Positions 6,077 through 9,733 of a DNA stretch of 9,733 nucleotides are shown here, piece after piece. Origin of the DNA: an uncultured Lachnospiraceae bacterium (GTDB taxonomy: Bacteria; Bacillota; Clostridia; Lachnospirales; Lachnospiraceae); the NCBI GenBank assembly GCA_902803015.1, contig CADCOL010000189.1, positions 1 through 9,733 of the forward strand, in the 5' to 3' direction. Numbering within the stretch: the first letter of the stretch is position 1; each line of letters begins with the position of its first letter. The notes under the pieces were generated by a model. The model was not told the origin of the DNA. It saw only the letters and a list, made by a program, of their open reading frames with translations, and made no database searches. The position numbers and the translations under genes are program-made.

Positions 6077-6772
6077 CTACACCGTAACCCTGGTTCCGGT
6101 AAACTTACCGGTTACGGTATTTACGATGCTGTTCTCTTCGTTTAAGGAGAACACGTACATTTCCATATCGTTGTCGCGTGCGAGAATGGATGCCGTGATA
6201 TCCACCACCTGAAGATTCTTGTCGATGACTTCCTGAATCGTAACGGAATCGTATTTCTTTGCGTTCGGATCCTTATTCGGATCGGCATCGTATACGCCGT
6301 CGATGGATTTCGCAAGCAGGATGACGTCTGCATCAACCTCGATGGCACGAAGCAAAACGCCCGTATCGGTTGAAAAATAAGGATGTCCGGTACCGCCTGC
6401 GAAGAATACGACTTTCTTTGCCGCAAAATCTTCGTTTGCAAGGTCTTTCGAGAAAAGCTTTGTGAAGCTTCCGACCATAAACGGGGTTAATACGTCGGTC
6501 TGCATTCCCACGGAACGGAAAATCTCCGAAACGTAGATGCAGTTCATAACCGTTGCCAGCATGCCGATCTGGTCTGCCTTCGTGCGGTCGATGTTCTTGC
6601 TGCTTCTGCCTCTCCAGAAGTTGCCGCCGCCGGTTACAATCCCGATTTCATATCCTTCGTCGACGAGCTGCTTTACCTGCAGTGCCACGCCCCTTACGGT
6701 ATCTTCATCGAAACCGAAGTGCTTGTCGCCTGCGAGCGCCTCGCCGCTGAGCTTGATAATAATTCTTTTCAT
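6077..6772 (-). CDS. pyrH: UMP kinase
   Basis: PyrH phosphorylates UMP to UDP with ATP, for pyrimidine nucleotide supply; it is a cytoplasmic hexamer of the amino-acid kinase fold, unlike eukaryotic UMP/CMP kinases. The 231 residues have IIIKLSGEAL at 4-13, the phosphate-binding GGGNFWRGR at 48-56, Asp67 in the DQIGM segment, FAGGTGHPYFSTDT at 124-137 and the nucleotide region AKSIDGVYDADPNKDP. Length and motifs are standard. An AAGGAG site 9 bases upstream fixes the start, and the bactofilin stop codon lies 15 bases before, partly inside the same TAAAAGGAG string, so the two are likely coupled. In most Firmicutes pyrH follows tsf directly; here two extra genes intervene. Confidence 0.98.
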   Translation of the reverse strand: MKRIIIKLSGEALAGDKHFGFDEDTVRGVALQVKQLVDEGYEIGIVTGGGNFWRGRSSKNIDRTKADQIGMLATVMNCIYVSEIFRSVGMQTDVLTPFMVGSFTKLFSKDLANEDFAAKKVVFFAGGTGHPYFSTDTGVLLRAIEVDADVILLAKSIDGVYDADPNKDPNAKKYDSVTIQEVIDKNLQVVDITASILARDNDMEMYVFSLNEENSIVNTVTGKFTGTRVTV

Positions 6773-6787
6773 GGATGAATTCTCCTT

Positions 6788-7669
6788 TTATAAGTTCTCA
6801 AAGAAGGAACTTAAGTCTACCTCCGAGTAGCACTGGCTGCACATACCGTCAAGCATGGCTCCGTTGGCCATCTGCACGCTCTGAGACTTAATATTTCCTT
6901 TGATAATCGCCGTAGAATCCAGCGTTACGGGACCGTGAATGTCGATGTCGCCCTTAACCGCGCCCGCAATCACTGCGCCGGTGCCTGCCGCAATCTGTCC
7001 GATGACTACGGAACCGTTTGCGATGCTGATGCCGGTAGCCACGGTAACGTCGCCTTTGATTTTACCCGATTCCACGATGACTTCGCTTGCCTTGACATTA
7101 CCGGTAATCGTACCGAGAAGGCGGAGGGAGCCGTTGATTTCAACGTTGCCGTCCACATTTCCGTAGATTTCCATATGTCCTGCGCTGTATATATTGCCCG
7201 CAACAGCCATTCCTGCCGTTACGATGCCGACTTCGTCCGAAACTTCACCCGTAGGAAGAACGTATTCGGATGCCGGTTTTGTATTCTGTAAAAAGCTGGG
7301 TTTCTGAACTTCCTGTGCTGCCATACCTTCCTCCTTCGGCCCTTCATATGCGACGGGCTCTTCGATTTCAACGATTTCTTCCACTTCGTCTTCGCCGGTA
7401 ATGACTTCCTCTTCGGCAGGTGCTTCGTCACTTGCGGTTAAGTCTGAACGAAGCTCATCCCAAAGAGCTTTCTCCGCTTCGGAACGTTCACCGCTTTCCT
7501 CGAGCGGTTCGTAATGTACCGACTGTGCGGGCTTGGAACTGCTCTTCTTGGACTTGCGGCCGAATTTTTCCTTCGGTTCTTTCTTTACCTGAACCTCTTC
7601 TTCGGTTCCGTCGGTCAGTTCGTTCACGGCCTGATTAAAATCCGCTTTTAAATCATTGAAAAACCCCAT
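6788..7669 (-). CDS. Bactofilin family polymer-forming cytoskeletal protein
   Basis: Bactofilins self-assemble without nucleotide into filaments through a right-handed beta-helix and act as scaffolds for envelope enzymes. At 293 residues this one is about twice the usual length. The beta-helix spans about 147-275, visible as repeated strand-turn units with Gly-Asn/Asp turns (GNIYSAGHMEIYGNVDGNVE, GTITGNVKASEVIVESGKIKG, and AVKGDIDIHGPVTLD). The first 20 residues, MGFFNDLKADFNQAVNELT, look like an amphipathic helix with a hydrophobic tip, which could bind the membrane. Residues about 22-140 are a charged, mainly acidic linker. The C-terminus has MCSQCYSEVDLSSFF with a CxxC at 277-280. An AGGGGG site lies upstream. 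It sits 31 bases after a membrane-anchored polysaccharide deacetylase, suggesting that it positions that enzyme; this is inference. Confidence 0.92.
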   Translation of the reverse strand: MGFFNDLKADFNQAVNELTDGTEEEVQVKKEPKEKFGRKSKKSSSKPAQSVHYEPLEESGERSEAEKALWDELRSDLTASDEAPAEEEVITGEDEVEEIVEIEEPVAYEGPKEEGMAAQEVQKPSFLQNTKPASEYVLPTGEVSDEVGIVTAGMAVAGNIYSAGHMEIYGNVDGNVEINGSLRLLGTITGNVKASEVIVESGKIKGDVTVATGISIANGSVVIGQIAAGTGAVIAGAVKGDIDIHGPVTLDSTAIIKGNIKSQSVQMANGAMLDGMCSQCYSEVDLSSFFENL

Positions 7670-7700
7670 TTTACATTTTCCCCCTTTTGCACTTTATGTA

Positions 7701-8864
7701 TTAATCCTCGGAACCCTCGTCCGCGGATTCGTCTGCTGCATCCTGCACGTCTTCCGGCTTGGCGTCTTCTTTGTTCTCGTCGTCAGCTTCTTCATAAACG
7801 CCCTCGGAACGTGCCTCCGGCTCTTCGCTTCTTTCTTCCGGCGCCTTGACTTCTTCCTGCGGAAGCTCCGGCTTTACGTGATAAACCTGCCTGGTTCTGT
7901 CCGTAATCGGAAGAAATACAACGTTTTCTTTCTTCTGCAAAGTCTCGATGATAATCGGCAGTGCTTCGACCGTGGTCGGCTTTGCTGCAGAGTCATGCAA
8001 CAAAACGACGGAATTCGATTTGTTGCCGATGCCGTTCAATACGTTTTTCACGATCGTATTGGTCTCTTTCAGCTCCTTGGAAGCATCCTCGCTGGAAACG
8101 TTCCAGTCGTAATAAACATAGCCTTCCTGCGTCAGGAAATGAATCATATCCGCGGTGTCCACATGCGCCACGTCGTTCGAGCTGCCGCCCGGGAAGCGGT
8201 AAAATCTGGGACGTACACCTGTCTTCTCCACCAAAAATGCGGAAAGCGAATTGATGTCGTTCTCAAATGCTTCGAGGCTGGAATAAATCTCGCTGTAGCG
8301 GTGTGTATAGGAATGCATTGCAAGCGTGTGGCCCTCCGCAATGATGCGGTTGTACTCTGCGTCATATCCGTCCGCTGCGAGTACGAAGAAGGTTGCCTTT
8401 ACGTTATGCTCTTTTAAAATATCCAGAATCTCATTCGTGTATTTGCCCGGGCCGTCGTCGAAGGTTAAATATACGAGCTGCTGGCCGGGATATCTTTCCT
8501 CATCGGGAAGGTTTGCATCGTCCGGAAGTTCCACGGTTTCCGTTCCCATATTGATCGGGTTGCCGTATTCATCGACAAGCACGGCCGTCGTTTCCTTCGT
8601 GCGGCGCTCAATCTCGGTCTGGGAGATTTTAATTTCTTCACGAAGGAGATTTAAGCTCTTATTCATCTGATACAGTTTATACAAAAGAAATGCACACAGA
8701 AGGTTCGGAACCACCAGGAAAAATACAAGCAAAAACAGGAGCGCCGCTTTGATGCGTTTTACTCTCTTTCTGCGGAATTCCTTCCTTGCGGGAGATTCCT
8801 GGGCAGGCGCTGCCTGAACGGACTCCTGCGTATTCACTTCATTGATGTTCTCTTTATTCGTCAT
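7701..8864 (-). CDS. Membrane-anchored NodB-type polysaccharide deacetylase
   Basis: This is a carbohydrate esterase family 4 enzyme that removes N-acetyl (or O-acetyl) groups from a surface polysaccharide; peptidoglycan N-acetylglucosamine is the likeliest substrate but is not shown. Of 387 residues, 1-39 are a cytoplasmic tail ending in an Arg/Lys-rich stretch, 40-62 are one membrane segment, and 66-90 look like a short coiled coil, so the enzyme faces outwards. The catalytic motifs are complete: TFDDGP 134-139, HSYTH 184-188 (zinc His), RFPGG 223-227, DWN 253-255 and LLHD 288-291. Residues 333-387 form a very acidic tail with no recognisable domain. ATG at 8864 is preceded in frame by a stop and no alternative start precedes the membrane segment, but I see no good ribosome site. 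It opens the operon. Confidence 0.95.
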   Translation of the reverse strand: MTNKENINEVNTQESVQAAPAQESPARKEFRRKRVKRIKAALLFLLVFFLVVPNLLCAFLLYKLYQMNKSLNLLREEIKISQTEIERRTKETTAVLVDEYGNPINMGTETVELPDDANLPDEERYPGQQLVYLTFDDGPGKYTNEILDILKEHNVKATFFVLAADGYDAEYNRIIAEGHTLAMHSYTHRYSEIYSSLEAFENDINSLSAFLVEKTGVRPRFYRFPGGSSNDVAHVDTADMIHFLTQEGYVYYDWNVSSEDASKELKETNTIVKNVLNGIGNKSNSVVLLHDSAAKPTTVEALPIIIETLQKKENVVFLPITDRTRQVYHVKPELPQEEVKAPEERSEEPEARSEGVYEEADDENKEDAKPEDVQDAADESADEGSED

Positions 8865-8966
8865 GCTTAGTTAAATCTTAATTTATTTACACTTCCGCAG
8901 GTGCTTCTCTTTTCATCCCGCGAAACGATATTTTACCCAATTACACCCCAGAGTTAGGCGATATCC
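8865..8966 (-). other. Leader between the operon promoter and the deacetylase
   Basis: If the promoter at 8967-8995 is used, about 95 untranslated bases precede the deacetylase ATG. A second TAAAAT-like hexamer occurs near 8930. I see no strong ribosome site close to the ATG and no recognisable riboswitch. Function unknown. Confidence 0.35.
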
Positions 8967-8995
8967 ATTTTAACACAAATTATGTAAAGTTGGAA
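8967..8995 (-). promoter_or_regulatory. Candidate sigma-A promoter of the deacetylase-to-rseP operon
   Basis: On the minus strand the -10 is TAAAAT (8967-8972) with an upstream TG making TGTTAAAAT, an extended -10. The -35 is a weak TTCCAA (8990-8995) at a 17-base spacing. It lies after the tsf terminator and before the first gene of the next operon, the only sizeable gap between tsf and rseP, so it would drive all eight genes. The sequence match is moderate. Confidence 0.5.
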
Positions 8996-9030
8996 CAGAA
9001 AAAAGTGCCGATTTTTGCGAAAAAAATATG

Positions 9031-9058
9031 AAAAAGGGTGGCGCTTTTGCACCACCCC
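9031..9058 (-). terminator. tsf: Intrinsic terminator after tsf
   Basis: On the minus strand GGGTGGTGC pairs with GCGCCACCC (9 bp with one T-G wobble) around an AAAA loop and is followed by TTTTT, then CATATTTTTTT. It begins about 44 bases after the tsf stop. This separates tsf from the deacetylase operon. Confidence 0.92.
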
Positions 9059-9101
9059 ATTCTTTTGTGTTTTGTCCTGTAAAACCCTCAAAATATAGGT
9101 T

Positions 9102-9733
9102 TTAGCCGTTCATCTGTTTTGCAACTTCTGCTGCAAAATCTTCGTTCTTCTTTTCCATACCTTCGCCAACTTCGAAACGAACGAACTTGGTGATTACGAT
9201 GTCCTTGGAAACGCTTGCAAGATAGTTTGCAACGCTCTGCTTTCCGTCTTCAGCCTTAACATAAACCTGATCAAGTAAGCAGATTTCCTTAAGCTGCTTG
9301 GAAATACGTCCTTCTACCAGACCTGCGAAAATCTTGTCGCCGGAGATCTCTTCCTTCTTGCTTAATGCAAGCTGGCCAAGAGCTGCCTTTCCTGCGTCGG
9401 AGATGAAGTTCGGAAGATACTTGTTGGTTTTTTCCTTTTCGTAGCTTGCCTTGTCCTCGTCGCCCCAAACATCGGTCGTGCTTGCTTCCTCAAGCAACTT
9501 GTTGAGGATGGGCTTCGGTAAGGTGAATGCATCGTTTAATGCGCTCTCAAGAGTGATATCTTTGATCTTTGCAAGTTCATCTGCGGAAATGTCGCTTCTG
9601 GAGATGTAGGTAGGATTCATAGCTGCTACCTGCATTGCGATGTTGGTAAGTGCTTACTTAACTGCATCGCCCTTCGCGCCGTTTGCTGCTACAAGAACGC
9701 CGATCTTTCCGCCGCCGTGAATGTAAGAAGCAA
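9102..9733 (-). pseudogene. tsf: Elongation factor Ts, partial and interrupted by an in-frame stop
   Basis: EF-Ts exchanges GDP for GTP on EF-Tu. The visible part lacks the N-terminal UBA and most of the N domain, which lie beyond base 9733. Reading the minus strand from 9731, ASYIHGGGKIGVLVAANG and AKGDAVK (25 codons) are followed by TAA at 9654-9656, and then in the same frame by ALTNIAMQVAAMNPTYISR and the rest of the protein to the TAA at 9102. Both sides are clearly conserved EF-Ts with no frameshift, so a single nonsense codon splits an otherwise intact gene. The downstream part reads 177 residues from ATG at 9635, but has no ribosome site of its own visible. The rest of the protein, including FEVGEGMEKKNEDFAAEVAKQ at the C-terminus, looks normal. 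Because tsf is normally single-copy and needed for growth, a sequencing or assembly error is as likely as a true mutation; if so this is a functional CDS. Confidence 0.9.
9646..9657. repeat. Short perfect inverted repeat containing the tsf stop codon
   Basis: GTAAG-TG-CTTAC on the plus strand (9646-9650 and 9653-9657). The internal TTA of the right arm is the TAA stop on the minus strand at 9654-9656. A Glu codon GAA here would leave one mismatch in the arms. Confidence 0.6.

Noticed and set aside
7656..8417. A 253-codon open frame on the plus strand opposite the deacetylase
   Set aside because: It starts with TTG without a ribosome site, its product is low in recognisable motifs, and the opposite strand encodes a complete CE4 enzyme with all catalytic motifs. 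Long antisense frames are expected opposite Glu/Lys-rich genes.

Overview
The window looks like a chromosomal segment of a Clostridia member, most likely a Lachnospiraceae-type Firmicute. The grounds are the conserved block pyrH-frr-uppS-cdsA-dxr-rseP downstream of tsf, GGAGG-type ribosome binding sites, a Gram-positive style cell-envelope gene set, and moderate base composition. All genes I accept are on the minus strand, so the window reads biologically from right (9733) to left (1). The genus assignment is inference; I could not run a search.

Layout in transcription order. (1) 9733-9102: the C-terminal two thirds of tsf (EF-Ts), interrupted by an in-frame TAA at 9654-9656 and followed by a strong intrinsic terminator at 9031-9058. 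(2) A candidate extended -10 promoter (8967-8995) starts a long, tightly spaced operon: a membrane-anchored NodB-type polysaccharide deacetylase (8864-7701), a long bactofilin (7669-6788), pyrH (6772-6077), frr (6000-5446), uppS (5431-4730), cdsA (4666-3749), dxr (3702-2548) and rseP (2557-1322). (3) After a 97-base gap with possible RNA structure comes a different-looking pair: a small protein resembling a degenerate PP2C phosphatase (1199-672) and the N-terminal 210 codons of a Ser/Thr protein kinase (632 to beyond base 1).

How the genes fit together. The core operon combines nucleotide supply (UMP kinase), ribosome recycling, isoprenoid synthesis (DXR), the undecaprenyl carrier lipid (UppS), CDP-diacylglycerol for phospholipids (CdsA) and a site-2 membrane protease (RseP). 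The two accessory genes at the head of the operon, a surface deacetylase and a cytoskeletal bactofilin, suggest local control of cell-wall modification, placed under the same promoter as carrier-lipid and phospholipid synthesis. The kinase and phosphatase-like pair uses many AGG/CGG/CGA/AGA arginine codons, unlike frr, and occupies the place where ispG/polC often follow rseP; it reads as an accessory signalling module.

The most notable observations are the nonsense codon in tsf, which lies in a perfect short inverted repeat; the deacetylase-bactofilin insertion between tsf and pyrH; a roughly 75-residue acidic insert in RseP; the kinase/pseudo-phosphatase module; and a 24-bp tandem duplication across the uppS stop codon. 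No tRNA, rRNA, CRISPR array or mobile element was recognised.
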